64,000 nt of DNA, taken from contig OY969556.1 of the NCBI GenBank assembly GCA_963701015.1, positions 1,302,001-1,366,000 on the forward strand, given 5' to 3'. Positions 1 through 7,469 of the stretch are shown here, one piece after another. The notes under the pieces were generated by a model. That model had not been told where the DNA came from. It worked only from the letters and a program-made list of their open reading frames with translations, and did not search any database. Numbering within the stretch: position 1 is the stretch's first letter; each line of letters begins with the position of its first letter. The DNA is from MFD09286-c1 sp963701015 (GTDB lineage: Bacteria > Bacteroidota > Bacteroidia > Bacteroidales > DTGW01). Both the position numbers and the translations under genes were made by a program.

Positions 1-1737
1 ATTGGATTTTCAGCAATGATTTTAATTTCTGCAATTATTGGAATTATTGCATTTGTAAATATGAATAAAATCCAAAATGAAACGGTTAATCTTTCTGAGA
101 AGTATATTCCAACAATAAATGAATCATTTTATTTGGATAAATTCTGGCATGAACAAATCCAATTGCTTCAAGCCTATAATACTGATGGAGAACCATATTA
201 TATTAATAAAGTTAAAATGAAATTAGAGAAATTTAATTATTCTCTTGATCAATTAATTATTGCAACTGATAGTTCCAAAAAATTGGAAAGCAGTCATACT
301 ATATTTTTATCATTAAAGTCAGATGTTACCAAATTTGGTAATATGGTGAACGAATATGAAAAAGTTGTCACCGAAAATACATTAATGCTAAATAACATTT
401 ATCAAAGTTCAATTACAATTCAAAAATACGCTGCAAAAGGTGGATTGAATGAGTTAGTTTCCAAAATTGAAAGTTTTAAAAGTAACTTATTTAGTAATGT
501 TTTTTACCAACTTCCGTCAGAAGTAACCAAACTTAAGCCACAAGCTGATAATCTGAAAATCTATATCAATGAAATTAGAAGAAGAAATTATAATTTGCCA
601 AAGACTATAGATTCCAGTTTAATTTCGTTAGGAGAATCATCCGTTGCATTTGTTGATAATTATGCCCGTGCAAAAAAGATGGAATTGGAAAATACTGAGT
701 TAGCAAGTGATATTTCCTGGTCAGTTAGAGGAACCTCTGATGTTGGCCTCGATCAGGTAAAGGAAATGGGTGAAAATACTAATAAGACTATAGATAATGA
801 GAAAGTAGTACTGCTATTCATTATAATAATTGTAATTATAGTTGGTGTAATATTTGCTTTAATTATTACATTTTCTCTGGCTACAACTATAGAACAAGGA
901 GTTGATGTTGCCCTTAAAATGGCGGAAGGAGATTTGACTTATACTATTCAAACCAAACGTGGTGATCAAATTGGAATGCTGGCAGATGCTTTGAATAAAC
1001 TCAATGAAAAATTAAAGGAAGTAATTCAAAGAATAGTTGAAAGTTCTGATAATATTGCGGAATCGAGCCTTGTTTTATCATCTAATTCAAGTGAAATTGC
1101 TGAAGGTGCGAGACAACAAGCTGCAGCTACTGAAGAAATATCTTCCTCAATGGAAGAAATGTATGCCAATATTCAGCAAACAACTGATAATGCAAAACAA
1201 ACTGAGACTATTTCTGTTCGCACTGTTTCTGAAGTTAATAAGAATACTGAATCCTTTAATGTTGCTTCGAAATCGTTAAGGCAAATTGCTGAAAAAGTTA
1301 ATATTATTGATGAAATTGCATTTCAGACCAATATATTGGCTCTAAATGCAGCTGTTGAAGCTGCAAGGGCTGGTGAACATGGCAAAGGTTTTGCAGTAGT
1401 TGCAGGCGAAGTACGTAAACTTGCAGAAAAAAGTAAAATTGCAGCCGGAGATATTAATAGTGTTTCTAAATCAACGCTTACTTTATCATTGAATGCTGAA
1501 AAGGAATTACAATTACTTGCACCTGAAATTGAAAAGACTTCTAAATTAGTACAAGATATAGCTGCTGCCAGTATTGAACAGGTTTCTGGTGTTGAACAAA
1601 TTAACAATGCAATGCAACAGCTTAATTCCGTAGTTCAATCCAATGCACAGCGTTCCGATGAAATGGCTTCGCAATCAGATATTCTTTCAAAACAAGCAGA
1701 AGAATTGCGTGAAATTATTTCAACATTTAAATTGTAG
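1..1737 (+). CDS. Methyl-accepting chemotaxis protein (5' end outside window)
   Basis: Transmembrane chemoreceptor that would sense a ligand in the periplasm and signal to CheA/CheW. The frame is open from base 1, and the codons before the first ATG (base 16) already encode the first membrane helix, so the true start lies upstream. Counting from that ATG: a helical periplasmic domain to about residue 260, a second membrane helix at about 265-290, a HAMP segment with the motif MAEGDLTYTI, then a cytoplasmic coiled coil. The signalling hairpin tip is clear (EIAFQTNILALNAAVEAARAG). No sensory domain with a known ligand could be identified. No other chemotaxis gene is present in the window. Confidence 0.93.
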   Translation: MGFSAMILISAIIGIIAFVNMNKIQNETVNLSEKYIPTINESFYLDKFWHEQIQLLQAYNTDGEPYYINKVKMKLEKFNYSLDQLIIATDSSKKLESSHTIFLSLKSDVTKFGNMVNEYEKVVTENTLMLNNIYQSSITIQKYAAKGGLNELVSKIESFKSNLFSNVFYQLPSEVTKLKPQADNLKIYINEIRRRNYNLPKTIDSSLISLGESSVAFVDNYARAKKMELENTELASDISWSVRGTSDVGLDQVKEMGENTNKTIDNEKVVLLFIIIIVIIVGVIFALIITFSLATTIEQGVDVALKMAEGDLTYTIQTKRGDQIGMLADALNKLNEKLKEVIQRIVESSDNIAESSLVLSSNSSEIAEGARQQAAATEEISSSMEEMYANIQQTTDNAKQTETISVRTVSEVNKNTESFNVASKSLRQIAEKVNIIDEIAFQTNILALNAAVEAARAGEHGKGFAVVAGEVRKLAEKSKIAAGDINSVSKSTLTLSLNAEKELQLLAPEIEKTSKLVQDIAAASIEQVSGVEQINNAMQQLNSVVQSNAQRSDEMASQSDILSKQAEELREIISTFKL

Positions 1738-1764
1738 TTTTTACATTCAAAATAAATATAATTG

Positions 1765-1799
1765 GCGCTTGCATTAAATTGTAAGCGCTTTTATTTTTC
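1765..1799 (+). terminator. Rho-independent terminator after the chemoreceptor gene
   Basis: GCGCTTGCA (1765-1773) pairs with TGTAAGCGC (1780-1788), with one G-T wobble and a six-base loop. A T-rich tail, TTTTATTTTT, follows. Confidence 0.75.
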
Positions 1800-1824
1800 C
1801 TAAATCTTGTGTTTAAAATATATT

Positions 1825-1832
1825 TACCTTTG
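1825..1832 (+). promoter_or_regulatory. Bacteroidota-type promoter for argF
   Basis: TACCTTTG matches the TAnnTTTG -7 element of the Bacteroidota housekeeping sigma factor. A TTG at 1807-1809 could be the -33 element, although its 15-base spacing is shorter than usual. The predicted transcript would have a leader of about 30 bases before the argF ATG. Confidence 0.55.
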
Positions 1833-1866
1833 ATATTATTATTGTTAAAGTTTAAAAATTATCATT

Positions 1867-2868
1867 ATGTCTATAAGTCTTAAAAACAGAAGTTTTTTAA
1901 AACTTCTTGATTTTACACCTTCAGAAATTAATTATTTATTGTCACTTTCAGCAGATTTAAAAGCAGCAAAAAAAACAGGAAAGGAAATTCAACATTTAAA
2001 GGGGAAAAATATTGCCCTTATTTTTGAGAAAACATCTACACGCACCAGATGTTCGTTTGAAGTTGCTGCTTATGATCAGGGTGCTCATGTTACATACCTT
2101 GATTCTTCAGGTAGCCAAATAGGTCACAAGGAAACAATTAAGGATACTGCTAGGGTTTTAGGTCGAATTTATGACGGTATTGAATACCGCGGATTTTCGC
2201 AAGACAGGGTAGAAGAACTATCGAAATTTGCCGGGATTCCAGTATGGAACGGTTTAACCGATGAATATCATCCAACTCAAATTCTAGCCGATTTTCTTAC
2301 TATTCAAGAACATTCAAATAAACCATTAAATAAAGTTAGTTTTTGCTATTTGGGTGATGCGCGGTACAATATGGGAAATTCATTAATGGTAGGTGCTGCA
2401 AAAATGGGAATGGACATCAGGATTGCTTCCCCTAAAAAATACCAGCAAAATGAGGAGTTGGTTAAAACTTGTTTGGAAATTTCAAAAAGTACAGGCGCAA
2501 AAATAACTTTAACTGAAAATGTTGGAGTTGCTGTAAAAGGAGTAGATTTTTTATATACTGATGTATGGGTATCAATGGGAGAACCAGAATCAGTTTGGGA
2601 AGAAAGAATAAAAATGCTTTTACCATTTCAGGTGAATTCTAAAGTTGTACAATTAACAGGTAATAAGAATGTTAAATTTTTGCATGATTTACCTGCATTT
2701 CATAATACAGATACTAAAGTTGGAAAAGAGATATTTAAAAAATTTGGTTTAGAATCAATGGAAGTTACAGATGAAGTATTTGAATCAGAATATTCTGTAG
2801 TATTTGATGAGGCTGAAAACCGCTTGCATACTATAAAAGCTGTAATGGTTGCTACACTAGGCAAATAA
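1867..2868 (+). CDS. argF: Ornithine carbamoyltransferase
   Basis: Cytosolic enzyme that makes citrulline from ornithine and carbamoyl phosphate in arginine biosynthesis (or works in reverse in catabolism). At 333 residues it has the usual length. The carbamoyl-phosphate motif STRTR is at residues 57-61, HPTQ at 135-138, and the ornithine-binding SMG loop at 236-238. The SMG loop argues against N-acetyl- or N-succinylornithine transcarbamylases, which replace it. Oddity: the motif normally written HCLP is HDLP here (residues 273-276), so the cysteine that contacts ornithine is aspartate. The gene stands alone, with its own promoter and no other arg genes nearby. Confidence 0.92.
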   Translation: MSISLKNRSFLKLLDFTPSEINYLLSLSADLKAAKKTGKEIQHLKGKNIALIFEKTSTRTRCSFEVAAYDQGAHVTYLDSSGSQIGHKETIKDTARVLGRIYDGIEYRGFSQDRVEELSKFAGIPVWNGLTDEYHPTQILADFLTIQEHSNKPLNKVSFCYLGDARYNMGNSLMVGAAKMGMDIRIASPKKYQQNEELVKTCLEISKSTGAKITLTENVGVAVKGVDFLYTDVWVSMGEPESVWEERIKMLLPFQVNSKVVQLTGNKNVKFLHDLPAFHNTDTKVGKEIFKKFGLESMEVTDEVFESEYSVVFDEAENRLHTIKAVMVATLGK

Positions 2869-2927
2869 AATTTTATTAAAAAGCAAAACATTTTTCATAA
2901 TTTATGAAAAAAATTACTTATTTAGAA

Positions 2928-2935
2928 TAATTTTG
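2928..2935 (+). promoter_or_regulatory. Probable -7 element for the RRM gene
   Basis: TAATTTTG fits TAnnTTTG and lies 33 bases before the ATG at 2969. No clear TTG element is seen upstream, so support is moderate. Confidence 0.45.
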
Positions 2936-2968
2936 TTATATTGTCTTAAATTTCTTAATTAATTTTTT

Positions 2969-3223
2969 ATGAGCGTAACACTTTATGTAGGCAACATCTC
3001 TTACACAATGAAAGAAGATGATTTGAAAAAAGCTTTCGGCCAATATGGCGAAGTTGTGTCGGTGAAAATTATCATCGATAAACGTACAGGTAAATCAAAA
3101 GGCTATGGATTTGTTGAAATGGGCAGTGACGAAGCTGCCGATGAGGCACTAAAAGGCATTAACGGCAAAGAATTGGCCGGTCGCAGTGTTAAAGTTAACA
3201 AAGCCAATTCGCAAGCACAATAA
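2969..3223 (+). CDS. RNA-binding protein with a single RRM domain
   Basis: An 84-residue protein that consists almost entirely of one RNA recognition motif. RNP2 is LYVGNI (residues 5-10) and RNP1 is KGYGFVEM (44-51), with the aromatic residues that stack on RNA intact. The short tail is polar (NKANSQAQ) rather than glycine-rich. Such stand-alone RRM proteins are common in Bacteroidota and cyanobacteria and are often linked to cold response or RNA chaperone activity; the role here is inferred. The gene is monocistronic, between its own promoter and a strong terminator. Confidence 0.93.
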   Translation: MSVTLYVGNISYTMKEDDLKKAFGQYGEVVSVKIIIDKRTGKSKGYGFVEMGSDEAADEALKGINGKELAGRSVKVNKANSQAQ

Positions 3224-3263
3224 TATTGCAGCCTTAATAAACCTAACGAAATGATATGCATTA

Positions 3264-3292
3264 AAAAGAGGGGATTCCCCTCTTTTGTTTTT
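3264..3292 (+). terminator. Rho-independent terminator after the RRM gene
   Basis: Ten-base perfect stem AAAAGAGGGG (3264-3273) / CCCCTCTTTT (3277-3286) with a three-base loop, followed by a T-rich tract. The A-rich 5' arm means it could also act on the minus strand for the converging feo operon. Confidence 0.85.
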
Positions 3293-3308
3293 ATAAGTGC
3301 TTTTAAAA

Positions 3309-3470
3309 TTATATTTCAAAAGGTTGACTTTTAATTTTGCAATCGCCACTGCAACCACTACAATGGACATTCTTGTTTTTTATTGAAATGAATATCTTAA
3401 CCAATTGATATAATGCGTATCCACTTGCAGTGGCAACTATTAAATAAGTAATTATTTCTTGAACTATCAT
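3309..3470 (-). CDS. FeoB-associated Cys-rich membrane protein
   Basis: A 53-residue protein starting at the ATG at 3470. The frame is open further upstream, but that part overlaps the feoB coding end and is not needed. It has one N-terminal membrane helix (about residues 3-24), a short basic segment, then a cysteine cluster CSGCSGDC near the C-terminus. Small proteins of this build regularly follow feoB in Bacteroidota and are thought to assist ferrous-iron transport at the inner membrane. It lies 14 bases downstream of feoB on the same strand, so it is probably the last gene of the operon. Confidence 0.8.
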   Translation of the reverse strand: MIVQEIITYLIVATASGYALYQLVKIFISIKNKNVHCSGCSGDCKIKSQPFEI

Positions 3471-3484
3471 AATATTTTTAAAAT

Positions 3485-4780
3485 TTAAAATCCAAAATAA
3501 CTTCCGGTTTGATATACTGCAAATGCAATAAACCAAGCCAATGCAGTAGTATAAAATATTACAAAAACAGGCCATTTCCATGAACCTGTTTCACGTCTGA
3601 TGGCAGCCATTACGGCTACACAAGGGAAATATATTAACACAAATAAAATAAAAGAAATTACTGTTAATGGTCTAAACATGGGTTGATTGATATATGGACC
3701 AGAAGTATTTTTTACTTGTTTTAATTTTTCCTGCAAATTGCTTTTTCCTGAATTTTTATCGGTTCCAGCCTGATATATTACGCCTAATGTGCTTACAACA
3801 ACTTCTTTTGCAGCTATTCCGGTTAGTAAACCAATGCTAACTCTCCAATCGAATCCCAAAGGTTTCATTACTGGTTCAATAAATTTTCCAATATGCCCTA
3901 TATATGATTTTTCCTGATGTTCACTTTGTTTTTCAATTTCCAATTGTTCCAAATCATTTTTTTCCTGCTTATTTAACGCAACAATTTCATTTTTAGGAGT
4001 GTTTGTTAAAATTTTATTGTAATTTGCTGTAATTGCATATGCTTCAGCATTAAAATCTTTTGAATAATTTACATTTCTTGGGAAATAACCTAAAGCCCAA
4101 ATAATTACGGATGCAACTAGAATAACACCACCCATTTTTTTCAAATATTGTTCACCTTTATGCCACATATGTTTTAAAGTTGAACGAAGCGTAGGCATTC
4201 GATAGGGTGGGAGCTCCATTACAAATGGAATTTCTTCAGCACGGAATATAGTCCGTTTGAAAATCATAGCTACTGAAATTGCAAGGAATATTCCAATAAA
4301 ATAGATTGAAAATAAAACAGTTCCGGCATGATGTGGGAAAAAGGCAGAAATAAATAAAATATAAACTGGTAATCGAGCGCTACATGACATAAATGGATTT
4401 ATCAAAATTGTCAATAAACGATTACTGCGGTTTTCAATTGTACGTGTCGCCATTATTGCTGGTACATTACACCCAAATCCCATGATAAGTGGAATAAAAG
4501 ATTTTCCGTGAAGACCAATTCTGTGCATTAACCTATCCATGATAAAAGCCACACGTGCCATGTAACCTGTATCTTCCATAAATGAAATAAACAAGAACAA
4601 TAATAATATGTTGGGAAGAAATACAATAACTCCTCCAACACCGTTTATAATTCCATCGGTAAGTAAATCATTTAACGGACCCTTAGGCATAAATTTGTCA
4701 ATGACACCTCCAATTAAAGTAACAATTTGGCCGAGCCATTCTTTAGGATATTCTCCCAGCTTAAATGTAGCATCGAACAT
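3485..4780 (-). CDS. feoB: Ferrous iron transporter FeoB, membrane (C-terminal) part, separated by a frameshift
   Basis: This fragment carries the membrane permease half of FeoB: the Gate repeats, with multiple helices, and motifs such as MGFGCNVPAIMATRT and GIAAKEVVVSTLGV that line the iron path in this family. It begins at an internal Met (MFDATFKLGEYP) that in intact FeoB lies in the first membrane segment after the cytosolic domain. The preceding coding sequence (4761-5996) supplies FeoA, the G domain and the helical domain in another frame. Removing one base from the run of eight As at 4797-4804 (plus strand) joins the two into one protein of about 835 residues, the usual size of Bacteroidota FeoAB fusions. 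Either a sequencing error or a recent inactivation is possible. Confidence 0.88.
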   Translation of the reverse strand: MFDATFKLGEYPKEWLGQIVTLIGGVIDKFMPKGPLNDLLTDGIINGVGGVIVFLPNILLLFLFISFMEDTGYMARVAFIMDRLMHRIGLHGKSFIPLIMGFGCNVPAIMATRTIENRSNRLLTILINPFMSCSARLPVYILFISAFFPHHAGTVLFSIYFIGIFLAISVAMIFKRTIFRAEEIPFVMELPPYRMPTLRSTLKHMWHKGEQYLKKMGGVILVASVIIWALGYFPRNVNYSKDFNAEAYAITANYNKILTNTPKNEIVALNKQEKNDLEQLEIEKQSEHQEKSYIGHIGKFIEPVMKPLGFDWRVSIGLLTGIAAKEVVVSTLGVIYQAGTDKNSGKSNLQEKLKQVKNTSGPYINQPMFRPLTVISFILFVLIYFPCVAVMAAIRRETGSWKWPVFVIFYTTALAWFIAFAVYQTGSYFGF

Positions 4781-5996
4781 TAACCACAGAAAAGCGAAAA
4801 AAAACTGGAAACCCTATAATTTTATGAGTAAGAAATGAATCTATTATTTCAGTATTTTGGCGTTTTTGAGCAACTCCTAATTGATATGTTTCTTTCAGAG
4901 CACCAGAAATAAATCCATAACGAATATCGGTTATTAATGATTCGGTATCTTCAGCAAAAAGTAATTCCAGACGTTTTATTTCCTTTTGAGCCTCTAATTC
5001 AATTGCTTCAATGTTATTGGAAATTTTAATAATCCTTTTTACGTCTTTATCTTTTTCTAACAATTTAATTGCCAGGAAGCGAGATGAAAATTTTGTTGTA
5101 ATATCAGGATTTTCACGAATTTTCTTTTGAATTTTTTGAATTGATAATTCAACTTCTTCGCCATAATTGAGATGAATATGTCGGTAGGTTCTGTCTTTAT
5201 CGGTATATATATTTATTACTTTATCAAAAACTTCTTTAATACCAATACCTTTAGAACTTACAGTTGGAATAAATGGAATTCCGACCATTGATCCAAGCGA
5301 TTGATAATTAAACTTATCCCCTTTATCCTGCAGTTCATCAAACATGTTGAGGGCAATAACAACACGTAAGTCTAAATCAATGAGTTGTGTTGTAAGGTAT
5401 AAATTCCGTTCAAGGTTTGAGGCATCAACTACATTGATAACAACATCGGGTAATTCCTCATTGATATGGCGGCGGACAAAAAGTTCATCGGGTGAATATG
5501 CCGACAGGGAATAGGTGCCTGGTAAATCAGTAATTTTTATTGTAAATCCTTTGTGTTTGAATTCCGCTGTTTTTGAATCTACGGTAACTCCACTATAATT
5601 TCCAACCCTTTCACGAGAATTTGATGCATAATTAAACAAAGTCGTTTTTCCACTGTTGGGATTGCCAACAAGTGCAACATTTATAATTCTGCCTTTTTCA
5701 CGAGCAGCCTTTACAACAATTTCTTCATTTAAAACTCCGTTAAACTCTGATTGAAATAATAATTCGGCTTCTTTTGCCGTCATTACATCAATTAATTCTG
5801 CTTCACTACGGCGAAGTGATACTTCATAACCAAGAATTTTATATTCAACAGGGTCTCTTAATGGGGCAGTTTTAACAGCGGCAACTTTTCTCCCTTTCAC
5901 AAATCCCATTTCATTAATTCGTTTTCGGAAAGCCCCTCTACCCATCACCTTAGAGATGACGGCCGAATTGCCCATCTCTAAATCAGATAATCGCAT
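4761..5996 (-). CDS. feoB: FeoA-FeoB fusion, cytosolic (N-terminal) part, ending at a frameshift
   Basis: Residues 1 to about 75 are a FeoA SH3-like domain (MRLSDLEMG...GYEVSLRRSEAE). It is fused to the FeoB GTPase domain, with G1 GNPNSGKTT, a switch region containing GVTVDSKTA, G3 DLPGTYSL, and G4 NMFD. A helical regulatory domain follows. The last 14 residues (after GFPVFF) are unrelated to FeoB and result from the frameshift at 4797-4804. The start ATG at 5996 fits the FeoA N-terminus. FeoB takes up Fe2+ across the inner membrane under GTP control. It is the first gene of a minus-strand operon with the permease half and the Cys-rich protein. Confidence 0.9.
   Translation of the reverse strand: MRLSDLEMGNSAVISKVMGRGAFRKRINEMGFVKGRKVAAVKTAPLRDPVEYKILGYEVSLRRSEAELIDVMTAKEAELLFQSEFNGVLNEEIVVKAAREKGRIINVALVGNPNSGKTTLFNYASNSRERVGNYSGVTVDSKTAEFKHKGFTIKITDLPGTYSLSAYSPDELFVRRHINEELPDVVINVVDASNLERNLYLTTQLIDLDLRVVIALNMFDELQDKGDKFNYQSLGSMVGIPFIPTVSSKGIGIKEVFDKVINIYTDKDRTYRHIHLNYGEEVELSIQKIQKKIRENPDITTKFSSRFLAIKLLEKDKDVKRIIKISNNIEAIELEAQKEIKRLELLFAEDTESLITDIRYGFISGALKETYQLGVAQKRQNTEIIDSFLTHKIIGFPVFFRFSVVNVRCYI
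4797..4804 (-). other. feoB: Homopolymer frameshift site inside feoB
   Basis: Eight As on the plus strand (eight Ts in the gene). With seven, the minus-strand frame reads V-F-F-A-F-L-W-L-M-F-D-A-T-F and runs straight into the membrane half. The window sequence carries one base too many for the family reading frame. Confidence 0.8.
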
Positions 5997-6307
5997 TTTT
6001 AATCATTTTCATTAAAACATTCAATCATATATTATGTTTCAAAAAATATGGATTTTATTTGTTATTGTTTTATTTATAATTCCCAAAATCAAAATTTTAT
6101 GAAAGGATAATAATTATTAATTTTAATATGTTATCATTATTATTTATTTTGCAAAAGTAATAGATAATAGAATTATTCTTAATAATAAATAGTCTCTATC
6201 CATTTATATGATATAAAGTATTCATAATAATATTATTATGTTACTTAATCTATATTAGGGTACAAACAATTAAAATCAAATTATTAAATGGTTTAAGCAT
6301 AAATATT
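5997..6307. other. Intergenic region between divergent feoAB and mntP
   Basis: 311 bases, very AT-rich, between two divergently transcribed metal-transport genes. It holds a likely feo promoter (6151-6159). I see no convincing yybP-ykoY manganese riboswitch ahead of mntP and no clear Fur- or MntR-type palindrome by eye. Confidence 0.5.
6151..6159 (-). promoter_or_regulatory. Probable promoter -7 element for the feo operon
   Basis: On the minus strand this reads TACTTTTGC, matching TAnnTTTG. It lies about 155 bases ahead of the feoA start, so the transcript would have a long leader. No good -33 TTG is visible. Confidence 0.4.
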
Positions 6308-6877
6308 ATGGGAATTATAACATTATTAATTATTGCACTAGGTTTGACTTTTGATACATTCGCTGTTTCAATATCAACAGGATTAGTACTGAAATCAATA
6401 AGGTTTAGACAAGCTACCAAACTTGCACTTGTACTTGCTGTATTTCAAGGATTTATGCCTTTATTGGGTTGGTTTATTGGAATGAAAGTGAAAAGCCTGA
6501 TTGACAACTATAATCATTGGATAGCCTTTGGATTGCTTGTTACAATTGGAATTAAAATGATTATTGAAAGTCAGAAAAAAGTTGAAGGAGAAGTTATTTT
6601 CAATCCATTAAAACCACTTGTTTTAATAGGTATTGCAATTGCAACTAGTATTGATGCTTTTATTGTTGGGATTAGTTTTGCGTTTATAAATGTGAATATA
6701 GTTTTTTCAATATTTATAATTGGATTTGTAACCTATGTTGTTGCTATGCTTGGTATGCTATTTGGCAAAAATGCCGGAAATTGGTTCGGCAGGAAAATGG
6801 AAATTTTAGGTGGAATTATTTTGATAGGAATAGGTTTTAAGATTGTAATTCAACATTATTGGCAAATAGCAACATAA
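6308..6877 (+). CDS. mntP: Manganese efflux pump MntP
   Basis: Inner-membrane protein of 189 residues, the usual length for the MntP (DUF204) family, with six hydrophobic segments arranged as two repeats of three. Conserved acidic residues typical of the family sit in the first helix of each repeat: LGLTFDTFAVSISTG near the start and IATSIDAFIVGISFA in the second half. These are thought to carry Mn2+. It protects the cell from excess manganese. It is divergent from feoAB, which suggests metal-dependent control of the region, but no operator could be identified. Confidence 0.93.
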   Translation: MGIITLLIIALGLTFDTFAVSISTGLVLKSIRFRQATKLALVLAVFQGFMPLLGWFIGMKVKSLIDNYNHWIAFGLLVTIGIKMIIESQKKVEGEVIFNPLKPLVLIGIAIATSIDAFIVGISFAFINVNIVFSIFIIGFVTYVVAMLGMLFGKNAGNWFGRKMEILGGIILIGIGFKIVIQHYWQIAT

Positions 6878-6879
6878 TA

Positions 6880-6932
6880 AGATTTTTCAGCTTATATAGC
6901 CAAGTAACTATTGGCTTTAAGCTGAAAAATCT
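6880..6932. terminator. Long hairpin between converging mntP and the DUF362 gene
   Basis: AGATTTTTCAGCTT (6880-6893) pairs perfectly with AAGCTGAAAAATCT (6919-6932). A second inner stem, GCCAA (6899-6903) / TTGGC (6911-6915), continues the hairpin. The symmetric arms, with A/T-rich flanks on both sides, suggest a bidirectional terminator. Confidence 0.75.
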
Positions 6933-6959
6933 GTCTAATTTTTAGTATGTTTTATGATA

Positions 6960-7469
6960 TTATTGAACAATTTGCATTTTATTAGAAAGTTGTATTGCCT
7001 TATTTTTATTTCTAATGCTTAGTTTACAAATATATTGTCCGGAAAAAATTTGATTATTCTGGTTTTTACCATCCCATTGAATAGAATAATATCCAGCATT
7101 CTGATTTGTATTAATCAATGATTTTATTAGTTGACCATTAATACTATATATATCTAATTTTACATTTGACATCTCTGCAATATTGTACCTTATAGTTGTA
7201 ATTGACTTAAATGGGTTAGGATAATTCTGCAATAATTTAAATCCATTTGCGTCATTATTAATGTGTTTAACTGAAGTAATCACTTCAGGGCTATATAATT
7301 CTATTCCATCACCAATACCTAAATTTCGTGAATATTGTTTATCACTTGCATTATTCCAATGTTCGTGCACACCTTGACTGGTCATTGTATCTCCATTTGG
7401 ATGATATACAAAATTTGCCGGCCAGTTAGCAGGATCAGCAGCTTGATGAAGAAAGTCATCTACTCCCGG
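6960..7469 (-). CDS. C-terminal part of the DUF362 protein, with type IX secretion sorting domain (separated by a frameshift)
   Basis: This frame is open from about 7469 and continues the DUF362 protein (7460-8893) after one missing base at 7465-7469. The first residues read PGVDDFLHQAADPANWP. An internal ATG at 7385 would give a 141-residue product if translated alone. The last 80 or so residues are a typical Por secretion (T9SS type A) sorting domain: FKLLQNYPNPFKSITTIRYNI, then a LDIYSINGQLIKSL strand pair, ending in a short basic tail. The domain directs export through the type IX system and attachment to, or release at, the cell surface. It is very unlikely to be an independent gene. Confidence 0.8.
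   Translation of the reverse strand, partial: PGVDDFLHQAADPANWPANFVYHPNGDTMTSQGVHEHWNNASDKQYSRNLGIGDGIELYSPEVITSVKHINNDANGFKLLQNYPNPFKSITTIRYNIAEMSNVKLDIYSINGQLIKSLINTNQNAGYYSIQWDGKNQNNQIFSGQYICKLSIRNKNKAIQLSNKMQIVQ

Noticed and set aside
5997..6307. yybP-ykoY manganese riboswitch before mntP
   Set aside because: No conserved helices or loop sequences of that class could be found by eye in the AT-rich leader.
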